Shown: positions 52,860-61,447 of the stretch, piece after piece
How positions within the stretch are numbered: the stretch's first letter is position 1
Layout of the letters: each line of letters begins with the position of its first letter
Assembly (NCBI GenBank): GCA_000961655.1
Contig: LADR01000008.1
Coordinates: 248,001 to 312,000, forward strand
Length of the DNA: 64,000 nucleotides
Direction: 5' to 3'
Origin: Desulfatitalea sp. BRH_c12
GTDB taxonomy: Bacteria; Desulfobacterota; Desulfobacteria; Desulfobacterales; Desulfosarcinaceae
The notes under the pieces: generated by a model
The model's database searches: none
What the model was told of the DNA's origin: nothing
The model's input: the letters and a program-made list of their open reading frames with translations, nothing else
Translations under genes and position numbers: made by a program

Positions 52860-53483
52860 GTGACCATTTTTTTACTGATCCGGCATGGGGCCAACGATAT
52901 GCTCAACAGCGGCATTCTTGCCGGCCGGGCAAAGGGCGTTCATTTGAACGCGCAAGGGCGAGAGCAGGCAGCCGCCCTGGCCGGGTACCTGGCTCCTTGG
53001 CCCTTGAAAGCGGTCTACAGCAGTCCTCTGGAGAGAACCGTTGAAACCGCCGAGCCGATTGCGCAGGCCCAGGGGCAGACGGTGACGATCCAGCCGGCGA
53101 TCAATGAGGTCGAATTCGGCAGCTGGACCGGGCGCCGTTACAATGACCTGTCCGGCGACCCCCGATGGCAGGATTTTAATGCCGCGCGCAGCAGTACCCG
53201 GATTCCTTCGGGTGAAATCGGTTTGGAAGTGCAGGTGCGCATGCTCAGCGCGATGGAAGAAATGCGTTGCGCGCATGGCGCCTGCATGTTGGCCCTGGTC
53301 AGCCACGGCGACCCGATCCGGTCGGTTATGGCCCATTGCCTGGGCATGCCGCTGGATTTCATTCATCGTTTCGAGATCAGCCCGGCGTCGGTCAGTGTCG
53401 TGGATCTGACCTACTGGCATGCGCCGCGAATCTTGTGCATGAACAACACTGGGAAAGACTTGCCCCTCCAGCTCAACCGGTGA
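52860..53483 (+). CDS. Histidine phosphatase (phosphoglycerate mutase-like)
   Basis: 207 residues. LLIRHGAND carries the catalytic RHG near residues 8-10, SSPLERTVETAEPIA the second arginine, EVEFGSWTGRRYNDL the conserved acid segment and LVSHGDPIRSVMAH the second histidine. In glycan pathways such enzymes may dephosphorylate sugar phosphates; here that is inferred from place. The start is GTG at 52860 with AAGGA 7 bases upstream. It follows the glycoside hydrolase by 12 bases; a 228-base gap then precedes the epimerase gene. Confidence 0.88.
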   Translation: MTIFLLIRHGANDMLNSGILAGRAKGVHLNAQGREQAAALAGYLAPWPLKAVYSSPLERTVETAEPIAQAQGQTVTIQPAINEVEFGSWTGRRYNDLSGDPRWQDFNAARSSTRIPSGEIGLEVQVRMLSAMEEMRCAHGACMLALVSHGDPIRSVMAHCLGMPLDFIHRFEISPASVSVVDLTYWHAPRILCMNNTGKDLPLQLNR

Positions 53484-53711
53484 TCGTCCGCCGTCACGCC
53501 CATCGGCTTGTATATACACGTTATCGCAAGTAGTAATACGGTCCGTGCCTTATTGTGATTACCTGGACTGAAGCAAATCTTCTTTTCGCACCCATTCTGT
53601 TGCACAACTTCTTTTTGGGTCGTTGACCCATAACTGTTTGCCAGTGGGATCGTTGCCCGTTGGTTCTTCACAACGTGCCGTTCTACCAAAATTGAAACCA
53701 AGGAACGATAA

Positions 53712-54827
53712 ATGGAACATTCAATTCTGATTACAGGGGGGGCCGGATTTATAGGTTCTCACCTGGCGGATGACCTTGTGCGACTGGGGCACAGCGTCCG
53801 CATTCTGGACAATCTATGCGAACAAGTGCATGGGCCGGACGGGGCCATACCAACCTACCTGAACCCGCGGGCGGAAATTATTCAGGGCGATATCTGCGAC
53901 CGCAAAACCGTGGCTGCGGCCCTGAAAGGCGCGGGTGCGGTGGTGCATCTGGCGGCCGCGGTCGGGGTCGGTCAAAGCATGTATCAGATCGAAAAGTATA
54001 TGCAGACCAATAGTCTGGGAACGGCCGTGCTCCTCGAAGAAGTCATCAAAAACCCCGTAAAAAAACTCGTGGTCGCTTCAAGCATGAGTATATATGGGGA
54101 AGGCTGCTACCGCACCGCCGACAACGTGCGCCTTACCGCCGGTCAACGCACGCACCAGCAACTCGGTGACGGGGTCTGGGATATCCTGGATGTCAACGGC
54201 GCGCCACTCATTCCGATGCCCACGCCTGAAAGCAAAGCGCTGACGCTCAGTTCGGTGTATGCGCTTTCCAAGTACGACCAGGAGATGTTGTGCCTGATGG
54301 CCGGTCGTACCTACGGGATACCGACTGTGGCCCTGCGTTTTTTTAATGTCTACGGACCGCGTCAGGCGCTGTCCAACCCGTATACTGGGGTGCTGGCGAT
54401 CTTTGCCGCGCGCCTGTTGAACAACAAGCCGCCGCTGATATTCGAAGACGGCCGCCAACAGCGGGATTTCGTCAGCGTGCACGATGTGGCGCGCGCCTGC
54501 CGCATGGCCTTGGCCTCCGACCTGAAGGAAGAGGTGCTCAATATCGGCAGCGGCCAGGCTTACACCATCATCGAGATCGCTGAGCTGCTGGCGCAGGTCA
54601 TGGGCAAACCGCACATCGCGCCGGTAATCACCGGTAAATACCGCGTCGGCGACATTCGGCATTGCTATGCGGATATCAGCCGCGCGCGTCGTCTGCTCGG
54701 ATATCATCCGGAAATATCCATGACCGACGGACTGGCTGAATTATGCAAGTGGCTGGCCGATCAACAAGCCGAAGACCATGTTGACCGTGCCCACCTGGAA
54801 CTGGCAGAAAGGGGTTTGACTGTATGA
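53712..54827 (+). CDS. NAD-dependent nucleotide-sugar epimerase/dehydratase (first)
   Basis: 371 residues, extended SDR. ITGGAGFIGSHLADDL binds NAD near the N-terminus, VASSMSIYGEG and the catalytic YALSK follow, and FFNVYGPRQALSNPYTGVLAIFAARLL is typical of UDP-glucose/UDP-glucuronate epimerases. An insertion of about 35 residues (YRTADNVRLTAGQRTHQQ...) between the SS and Y motifs is longer than in GalE. AAGGAA lies before the ATG. It overlaps the next gene by four bases. Together they probably make an unusual sugar for the locus. Confidence 0.9.
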   Translation: MEHSILITGGAGFIGSHLADDLVRLGHSVRILDNLCEQVHGPDGAIPTYLNPRAEIIQGDICDRKTVAAALKGAGAVVHLAAAVGVGQSMYQIEKYMQTNSLGTAVLLEEVIKNPVKKLVVASSMSIYGEGCYRTADNVRLTAGQRTHQQLGDGVWDILDVNGAPLIPMPTPESKALTLSSVYALSKYDQEMLCLMAGRTYGIPTVALRFFNVYGPRQALSNPYTGVLAIFAARLLNNKPPLIFEDGRQQRDFVSVHDVARACRMALASDLKEEVLNIGSGQAYTIIEIAELLAQVMGKPHIAPVITGKYRVGDIRHCYADISRARRLLGYHPEISMTDGLAELCKWLADQQAEDHVDRAHLELAERGLTV

Positions 54828-55936
54828 GCGCCTATCCATCGTGTAAGCGCACCAGACAGACAGCCAGTTCGGGCGAAACGGTTCTGATCACCGGCGGCGC
54901 CGGCTTTATCGGCACCAATCTGGCGCATCGCCTGCTTTCCGAAGGCTGCACCGTGCGGGTCCTGGACAATCTTTCGCGGCGGGGGGTTCAACGTAATCTC
55001 GACTGGCTGGCCGCTCGGCACGACCCCGAACGGTTGCAGATCAGCATCGCCGACGTGCGCGACTCCCAGGCCGTGGAAAAGGCGCTGCAGGGCACACAGC
55101 ATGTGTTTCACCTGGCCGCACAGGTGGCGGTGACCACGAGCATTGCGCAACCGCTGGAAGATTTCGATATCAATGTGCGCGGCACGCTCACCCTGCTTGA
55201 AGCCATGCGCCGTCAGAAACATCCGCCATCGCTCGTATTCACATCGACCAACAAGGTGTATGGCAATCTCGACGATGTGCCCCTGCGCCGCAACGGCTCG
55301 CGCTATGAGCCCCGAAAGAGTTCCACGCGCCGCTGGGGCATCGACGAAACCCAGGCGCTTCAGTTCTGGAGCCCTTATGGCTGCTCCAAGGGAACCGCCG
55401 ACCAGTATATTCTCGATTATGCGCGTGTGTACGATCTGACTGCGGTGGTGTTCCGCATGAGCTGTATCTACGGTCCGCATCAGTTCGGTACGGAAGATCA
55501 GGGCTGGGTCGCCCATTTCCTGCTGTGTGGATGCGCCGGCATTCCTATTACCGTATTTGGTGATGGTATGCAGGTGCGCGATCTGCTTTATGTCGACGAT
55601 CTGCTCGATGCACTCCAGATCGCCTGGCGGCAGGCCAGGCCATTCAGCGGCATGGCCTTTAACATCGGCGGGGGCCCGGCCAATACCCTGAGCCTGGTGG
55701 AACTGCTCGCAATGATCGCCGAATTGGAAGGCAAAGCCCCGGTTGTGCAGTTTGCCCAGTGGCGTCATGGCGATCAGCGGTACTTCGTGGCCGACACCCG
55801 CCGCTTCGGTGAACTCAGCGGATGGGCGCCCCGGATGGATGTGCGCGCCGGCGTTACCGCGCTGCATCGCTGGTTCCAGCAATACCCACCCGGCAGCGCC
55901 GCGCTCTTTTTGAACACCGCTGAAATGAATGTCTAA
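54824..55936 (+). CDS. CDP-paratose 2-epimerase-like nucleotide-sugar epimerase (second)
   Basis: 370 residues, extended SDR. ITGGAGFIGTNLAHRL binds NAD; FTSTNKVYGNLDDVPLRR, YGCSKGTADQYILDYARVY (Tyr-x3-Lys) and FRMSCIYGPHQFGTEDQGWVAHF are the strings that set apart CDP-paratose/CDP-tyvelose epimerases from GalE. Such enzymes invert C2 of a CDP-dideoxyhexose; the real substrate here is not known, as no other CDP-dideoxyhexose genes are visible. The start overlaps the previous stop (ATGA), and the zinc dehydrogenase gene follows after about 50 bases. Confidence 0.87.
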   Translation: MSAYPSCKRTRQTASSGETVLITGGAGFIGTNLAHRLLSEGCTVRVLDNLSRRGVQRNLDWLAARHDPERLQISIADVRDSQAVEKALQGTQHVFHLAAQVAVTTSIAQPLEDFDINVRGTLTLLEAMRRQKHPPSLVFTSTNKVYGNLDDVPLRRNGSRYEPRKSSTRRWGIDETQALQFWSPYGCSKGTADQYILDYARVYDLTAVVFRMSCIYGPHQFGTEDQGWVAHFLLCGCAGIPITVFGDGMQVRDLLYVDDLLDALQIAWRQARPFSGMAFNIGGGPANTLSLVELLAMIAELEGKAPVVQFAQWRHGDQRYFVADTRRFGELSGWAPRMDVRAGVTALHRWFQQYPPGSAALFLNTAEMNV

Positions 55937-55987
55937 CCGTTGCCGGAAATCCCTCGATCTTCCGGCGAAACCGGCTTAGGAGATCGG

Positions 55988-57007
55988 ATGACAAAAAACA
56001 GCTTATCAGCGCTCGGGACATCGGTCCCTCGGCCGAGCGCCGAACCTGCCGCGACCATGCAGGCGGCCGTATTTACCGCTGCACGTACGGTCCGTATCGA
56101 AAAAGTGCCCATGCCGCAGCCGGGCCCCGGACAGGTGCGCGTGCGGCTGCAGGGGTGCGGCGTGTGCGCTTCCAACCTGGGCCCCTGGCTGGGCGGTCCC
56201 TGGCAGCACTATCCGCTGGCGCCCGGTGCCCCGGGCCATGAAGGTTGGGGGGTGATCGATGCCCTCGGTGAAAATGTTCGCGAGCACGCCATTGGGCAAC
56301 GCGTGGCCGTGTTGTCGCAGAACGCATACGCGCAGTATGACATCGCACCTGCCGCCGCGGCTCTGCCGTTGCCGCCGGAACTGGACGATCACCCATTTGC
56401 GGGTGAACCCCTGGGCTGCGCCATGAATATCTTCCAGCGCAGCCGCATTGCACCTGGCCAGGATGTGGCCGTCATCGGCATCGGCTTTCTGGGCGCGCTG
56501 TTGACCCGTTTGTGCGTTCAACAAGGCGCCCGCGTCATCGCGGTCAGCCGGCGCGACTTTGCGCTGGAAACGGCTCGCCAGAGCGGCGCTCACCTGCGGT
56601 TGTGCTCCGAGGATCCTTCGGTGGCCGCGCGTATCATGGAATGGACCGGCGGCCGGGGTTGCGAGCGGGTCATCGAAGCAGTCGGCATGCAGTGGGCGCT
56701 TGATCTGGCAGCCGAGATCACCGCTGTGCGCGGACGCCTGGTCATTGCCGGCTATCATCAGGACGGGCCGCGCCAGGTCAATATGCAGCAGTGGAACTGG
56801 CGCGGCATCGACGTCATCAACGCGCATGAACGTGATGCCGATATTTATCTGCAAGGTATCGCCGCGGCCATCCGGGCGGTTTGCGAAGGACGCATCGATC
56901 CAGCGCCGCTGTACACGCATCGCTTCAGCTTGCCGGAATTGGCCGACGCGTTCCACACGCTCGAAAAACGCCCGGAAGGATTTTTAAAAGCATGGATTAC
57001 GCCATAA
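55988..57007 (+). CDS. Zinc-type medium-chain dehydrogenase
   Basis: 339 residues of MDR fold. GCGVCASNLGPW supplies the catalytic Zn-binding Cys, PGHEGWG the His-Glu pair, AGEPLGCAMN the third ligand region, and VAVIGIGFLGALLTRLCVQQGARVIAVSRR the NAD(P) site. The four-cysteine structural zinc lobe is missing. It is likely to oxidise or reduce a sugar hydroxyl or alcohol in the pathway. I chose the ATG at 55988, with AGGAG five bases upstream. It overlaps the Gfo/Idh gene by 16 bases. Confidence 0.88.
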   Translation: MTKNSLSALGTSVPRPSAEPAATMQAAVFTAARTVRIEKVPMPQPGPGQVRVRLQGCGVCASNLGPWLGGPWQHYPLAPGAPGHEGWGVIDALGENVREHAIGQRVAVLSQNAYAQYDIAPAAAALPLPPELDDHPFAGEPLGCAMNIFQRSRIAPGQDVAVIGIGFLGALLTRLCVQQGARVIAVSRRDFALETARQSGAHLRLCSEDPSVAARIMEWTGGRGCERVIEAVGMQWALDLAAEITAVRGRLVIAGYHQDGPRQVNMQQWNWRGIDVINAHERDADIYLQGIAAAIRAVCEGRIDPAPLYTHRFSLPELADAFHTLEKRPEGFLKAWITP

Positions 57008-58035
57008 ACAACAAGTCCGCATCGCTCCCGCACACCCTGAGGTCCAAACCACGTCTGGGATTTCTGGGCGTGGGCTGGATCGGCGGTCACCGCCTCAAGT
57101 CCATGGTCGACAGCGATTTGGTGGATGTGGCCGCCATTGCCGATCCTTCCGCTCAAAACCAGACGAATGCACTGACCATCGCGCCGCGGGCACAGTGCGT
57201 TCATGATTTGGAAGCATTGTTGGCCCTGGATCTGGACGGGATCGTCATTGCGACCCCCAGCGCGCAGCATGCCGCCCAAGCCTGTGCGGCCCTGCAAGCC
57301 AATGTGCCGGTCTTCTGCCAGAAACCATTGGCGCTCGATGCTGACGAAACCCGCCGCGTGATCCGCGCCGCGCGCACGGCCGACCGTCTTTTAGGCGTCG
57401 ACCTGAGTTACCGGCATTTGCGCGGGCTGGACCAGATGCGGCGCCTGCTGATGGAGGGTGCGTTTGGAAAAGTCTTTGCGGTAGATTTGGTCTTCCATAA
57501 TGCCTACGGCCCGGACAAACCCTGGTACTACGACAAAACCGCCGCTGGCGGTGGGTGTGTCATCGATCTGGGCACCCATCTGGTCGACTTGATGTTCTGG
57601 CTGCTGGACAATCCCGGTGTATCCCACGTGTCCAGCACACTTTTTGCCGGCGGCGCCCCACTCGACGGACGCGCGGAGATTGAAGATTTCGCATCGGTGC
57701 ACATGGCCCTGGACGGTGGCATCGATGCGCGCCTGGCCTGCTCGTGGAATCTGTCGGCCGGCCGCGAAGCAATAATCCAAGCCGTCTTCTACGGAACCAA
57801 GGGCGGCTGCTGCGTCCGCAATGTGGGCGGCTCCTTCTTCAATTTTCAAACGGAGCGCTATCAAGGCACGCAGCGCGAAGTACTTACGCCACCTTCGGAT
57901 GACTGGTGGGGCGCCGCGGCCGTGCACTGGGCGCGCACGCTGGGCAATAACGCTCGCTACGACGCACAGATCGAAGGATTGATCCGCGTCGCAGAAGTGT
58001 TGGACGCGGTATACGGGGAAAAAAGAGAAGTGTAA
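56992..58035 (+). CDS. Gfo/Idh/MocA-family oxidoreductase
   Basis: 347 residues. LGFLGVGWIGGHRLKSM is the NAD(P) site, CQKPLALDADE stands for the usual EKP motif (Glu replaced by Gln), and GGGCVIDLGTHLVDLMFWLL is the conserved active-site helix with Asp and His. These enzymes oxidise or reduce ring carbons of sugars or nucleotide sugars. The ATG at 56992 lies within the end of the dehydrogenase gene; the ribosome-binding site AAGGA is 12 bases away. Four bases separate it from the GT4 gene. Confidence 0.9.
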   Translation: MDYAINNKSASLPHTLRSKPRLGFLGVGWIGGHRLKSMVDSDLVDVAAIADPSAQNQTNALTIAPRAQCVHDLEALLALDLDGIVIATPSAQHAAQACAALQANVPVFCQKPLALDADETRRVIRAARTADRLLGVDLSYRHLRGLDQMRRLLMEGAFGKVFAVDLVFHNAYGPDKPWYYDKTAAGGGCVIDLGTHLVDLMFWLLDNPGVSHVSSTLFAGGAPLDGRAEIEDFASVHMALDGGIDARLACSWNLSAGREAIIQAVFYGTKGGCCVRNVGGSFFNFQTERYQGTQREVLTPPSDDWWGAAAVHWARTLGNNARYDAQIEGLIRVAEVLDAVYGEKREV

Positions 58036-58038
58036 TCC

Positions 58039-59169
58039 ATGGTCCCAAACCCAATTCCCCTGCCAGTTCCGGACATCCGGCGGGTATTGATTACTACCGA
58101 TACCATCGGAGGGGTGTGGTATTATACCATGGAGTTGGCGCGGGGGCTGAAGAAATTGGGCGTGGAGCCGTTGATCGCGGCCTTCGGGGAAACGCCTGCT
58201 CAGGAAAGAATGGCGTACGACGATTTCGCGATTTACGCCTTTCCGTGTCGCCTGGAATGGATGCAGGACCCTTGGGATGATGTGCGCCGCTCGGGCGAAT
58301 GGCTGCGTGACCTGAGCGATCGATGCGACCCGGATGTGGTGCACCTGAACAGCTATGCCCATGCGGCCATGGGATTTTCCGCACCTGTTCTGGTGGTAGG
58401 CCATTCTTGCGTTTTTTCATGGTATCAGGCGGTCAAGCGGCGCGCGCCGTCGCGGCGCTGGGACCGCTACCGCGAGGCTGTTCAGATGGGGTTGGCCGCA
58501 GCCGATGCTGTGACCGCGCCTACCGCCGCGATGCTGGCCGAACTCGACCGTTATTACGGCCCCTTCAAAAAATGCCATCCCATTCCTAACGGGCGTGGCA
58601 TTGCAGATTTCCCGATGTCCTCGGCCAAGGCACCGATTGTTCTCAGCGCCGGGCGGGTATGGGATGCGGCCAAGAATATTTCAGCGCTGGCGCAGGTGGC
58701 CGAAGATCTGGCTTGGCCGGTGATGGTGGCCGGAGAACAGCGCCATCCAGACGGCGGACAGACGACTATCGATAGTGTCCATCCCCTGGGCTTCTTGAGC
58801 CAATTGCGTTTTGCGGCGTGGCTTTCCAAAACCTCGATCTACGCGTTGCCCGCGCTGTATGAACCTTTTGGCCTGACCGTGCTCGAGGCGGCCCTGGCCG
58901 GCTGCGCCCTGGTGCTCGGCGACATTCCCAGTCTGCGTGAAACATGGGACGGCGCCGCAGTGTTCGTGCCCCCACGCCGGACCGATCTGCTGCGCTCCGC
59001 GCTCGAATGCCTGATCGAAGACCCAAAGCTGCGCCACAGGCGTGCCCGCAAGGCCCGGCAGCGCGCGTTGGAATACACGGCCGAGAAAATGGCCTGCGCC
59101 TATCTGGCACTTTACCAGCAATTGTTGGGAAAACAAGGGGCGCAACGGGCGCTGCATCGGCGCGCGTGA
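58039..59169 (+). CDS. Glycosyltransferase family 4
   Basis: 376 residues of GT-B fold. TTDTIGGVWYYTMELARGLKKLGVEP opens the acceptor domain; APIVLSAGRVWDAAKNI begins the donor domain; YALPALYEPFGLTVLEAALAGCALVLGDIPSLRETW holds the E-x7-E element of retaining GT4 enzymes. It lies inside the compact operon between the Gfo/Idh oxidoreductase and two CgeB-like transferases. Donor and acceptor unknown. Confidence 0.9.
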   Translation: MVPNPIPLPVPDIRRVLITTDTIGGVWYYTMELARGLKKLGVEPLIAAFGETPAQERMAYDDFAIYAFPCRLEWMQDPWDDVRRSGEWLRDLSDRCDPDVVHLNSYAHAAMGFSAPVLVVGHSCVFSWYQAVKRRAPSRRWDRYREAVQMGLAAADAVTAPTAAMLAELDRYYGPFKKCHPIPNGRGIADFPMSSAKAPIVLSAGRVWDAAKNISALAQVAEDLAWPVMVAGEQRHPDGGQTTIDSVHPLGFLSQLRFAAWLSKTSIYALPALYEPFGLTVLEAALAGCALVLGDIPSLRETWDGAAVFVPPRRTDLLRSALECLIEDPKLRHRRARKARQRALEYTAEKMACAYLALYQQLLGKQGAQRALHRRA

Positions 59170-59195
59170 GAACCATACCCAATCGCGAGGTGACC

Positions 59196-60290
59196 ATGAC
59201 ATCCAAAAACCTGGATATTGCATTTTTCGGTTCTTCCCTTGTCTCGGCCTTCTGGAATGGTGCGGCCACCTACTATCGCGGCCTGATTCGCGCCCTGCAC
59301 GCACGGGGGCACCGGATCACGTTTTACGAACCGGATGCTTATGAACGGCAGCAGCATCGCGATATGGCCGATCCGCCCTGGGCGACCGTTCGCGTCTATC
59401 CCGCCGATGACGAGAGCGGTGTGCGTGCCGCCCTGCAAGCGGCCGCGGATGCGGATATCATCGTGAAGGCCAGCGGGGTAGGGGTCTACGACGATCTGCT
59501 CGAAGCAGCCGTTTTGGACCTGCGCAACGGTCACAACCGGGTTGTTTATTGGGATGTGGACGCCCCGGCGACACTGGCCGCCATCCGTACCGACCCGGCG
59601 CATCCGCTGGCCGGATTGATCCCCGACTACGACGCGGTGCTGACCTATGGCGGCGGACCGCCGGTGGTGTCGGCTTTCAGCGAACTGGGTGCGCGGCGTT
59701 GCGAGCCGATTTACAATGCTCTGGATACCACCACCCACTTTCCAGTTGCCCGCGATCCACGATTCACGGCGGATCTGGGTTTTCTCGGCAACCGCATGCC
59801 CGACCGCGAGGCGCGTGTCCACCAATTTTTCTTTCAACCGGCTGCGGCCTTGCGTGGCCGGCGTTTTGTGCTTGGCGGCAGTGGGTGGGCGCAGCATGCG
59901 CCCGACCTGCCCAATGTGCACTACCTCGGGCATGTCTACACCGATCAGCACAATGCTTTTAACTGCTCGTCGTTGGCCATTCTCAACATCAACCGGCAGA
60001 GTATGGCCGATGTGGGCTTTTCACCGGCAACGCGCATATTCGAAGCCGCCGGTGCTGGCGCCTGCCTGATCAGCGATGCCTGGCCCGGCCTGGACGCATT
60101 CCTGACCCCCGGCAGCGAGTGCCTCGTTGCGCGCAATGGCGAAGAAGTTATTGCCTTGCTGGAAAACCTGCGGCCCGACGAGGCTGCCCAGATCGGTTGC
60201 GCGGCCATGCGGCGCGTGCGCGCACAGCATACCTACACCCTGCGGGCGGCGCAAATCGAAACCCTATTGCTGGAAATTCTGGAGGACTGA
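59196..60290 (+). CDS. CgeB-like glycosyltransferase (second)
   Basis: 364 residues, GT-B type. It opens DIAFFGSSLVSAFWNGAATYYRGLIRALHARGHRITFYEPD and ends with RIFEAAGAGACLISDAWPGLDAFLTPGSECLVA, followed by the conserved RVRAQHTYTLRAAQIE helix. It is a close paralogue of the next gene. The ATG at 59196 with GAGGTG just upstream is chosen; the frame extends upstream into the GT4 gene without likeness. It shares one base with the next start (TGATG). Confidence 0.85.
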   Translation: MTSKNLDIAFFGSSLVSAFWNGAATYYRGLIRALHARGHRITFYEPDAYERQQHRDMADPPWATVRVYPADDESGVRAALQAAADADIIVKASGVGVYDDLLEAAVLDLRNGHNRVVYWDVDAPATLAAIRTDPAHPLAGLIPDYDAVLTYGGGPPVVSAFSELGARRCEPIYNALDTTTHFPVARDPRFTADLGFLGNRMPDREARVHQFFFQPAAALRGRRFVLGGSGWAQHAPDLPNVHYLGHVYTDQHNAFNCSSLAILNINRQSMADVGFSPATRIFEAAGAGACLISDAWPGLDAFLTPGSECLVARNGEEVIALLENLRPDEAAQIGCAAMRRVRAQHTYTLRAAQIETLLLEILED

Positions 60291-61417
60291 TGAACATCGT
60301 CTTTATCGGATTGTCAATCACTTCGTCGTGGGGCAACGGCCACGCCACCACCTACCGTGGCCTGATCGCGGCCTTGGCGCGACGCGGCCATCAGGTCACC
60401 TTTCTGGAACGCGATACACCCTGGTACGCTGTCAATCGCGATCTGCAGACGGCGCCGTACTGCACCATCGGGCTTTACCCGCTCGTATCGGAGTTGAAAC
60501 GCCGCTATAACGAACTGGTGCGCAATGCAGATGTGGTTGTGCTCGGCTCTTATGTGCCTGACGGCGTGGCGGTCGGTGAATGGGTAGTGGCCACTGCCCG
60601 GGGCGTGACGGCGTTCTATGACATCGATACGCCAGTGACCGTCGCCAATGTGAAGGCCGGCCGCTGCAGTTACATGACCGACGATCTGATCGCGCGATTC
60701 GATGTCTATCTTTCGTTCACTGGAGGGCCTTTCCTGTCCGCGACCCAGAAAGAATACCATATCCCAGAGGTCTATGCATTGTACTGCAGTGCCGATCCGG
60801 CATCCTATTTTCCCTCCGGGAAGACCCAGGCGTACGACCTGGGTTACATGGGTACCTACAGCCCGGATCGCCAACCGGCCCTTGCGCAGTTGTTGATCGC
60901 ACCGGCCAAAGTCTGGCCGCAGGGGCGTTTTGTCGTGGCCGGGCCCCAGTATCCGGATTCCCTGCAATGGGCCGACAACATTGCGCGTATTGACCATGTC
61001 GCTCCCGAAGACCATCGTCATTTTTACAACATCCAGCGTTTCACCCTCAACCTGACCCGGGCCGACATGATCCAGGCCGGCTATTGCCCCAGCGTGCGGC
61101 TGTTCGAGGCGGCCGCCTGCGCAACGCCCATCATCAGCGACGCGTGGCCCGGACTTGAGACACTCTTTGTGCCCGGTGAAGAGATTTTGATCAGTCGCAG
61201 CTCAGAAGAAACACTGCACTGGCTGCGCACGACGGGAGAGGATGTGAGGCGTCACATGGCCGACCGTGCACGTCAGCGCGTGTTGAGCGCGCATACGCCC
61301 GATCATCGCGCTGCGGAGTTGGAAAAAGTGGTCGCCGACCTTGGGCGTGAGCGCAAGATCGCCGCCCGCGATGACCGCTGGTACGAAACACTTCCCCTGG
61401 CCGGCAAAAGCATCTGA
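60290..61417 (+). CDS. CgeB-like glycosyltransferase (third)
   Basis: 375 residues, same architecture as the previous gene: MNIVFIGLSITSSWGNGHATTYRGLIAALARRGHQVTFLERD at the start and RLFEAAACATPIISDAWPGLETLFVPGEEILIS near 285-317, then RVLSAHTPDHRAAELE. GGAGG sits in the end of the upstream gene, five bases before the ATG. It is the last plus-strand gene of the locus; the flippase gene is convergent 30 bases on. Confidence 0.87.
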   Translation: MNIVFIGLSITSSWGNGHATTYRGLIAALARRGHQVTFLERDTPWYAVNRDLQTAPYCTIGLYPLVSELKRRYNELVRNADVVVLGSYVPDGVAVGEWVVATARGVTAFYDIDTPVTVANVKAGRCSYMTDDLIARFDVYLSFTGGPFLSATQKEYHIPEVYALYCSADPASYFPSGKTQAYDLGYMGTYSPDRQPALAQLLIAPAKVWPQGRFVVAGPQYPDSLQWADNIARIDHVAPEDHRHFYNIQRFTLNLTRADMIQAGYCPSVRLFEAAACATPIISDAWPGLETLFVPGEEILISRSSEETLHWLRTTGEDVRRHMADRARQRVLSAHTPDHRAAELEKVVADLGRERKIAARDDRWYETLPLAGKSI

Positions 61418-61447
61418 CTGTCGGACCAATCTCATCGAAACTATTTT

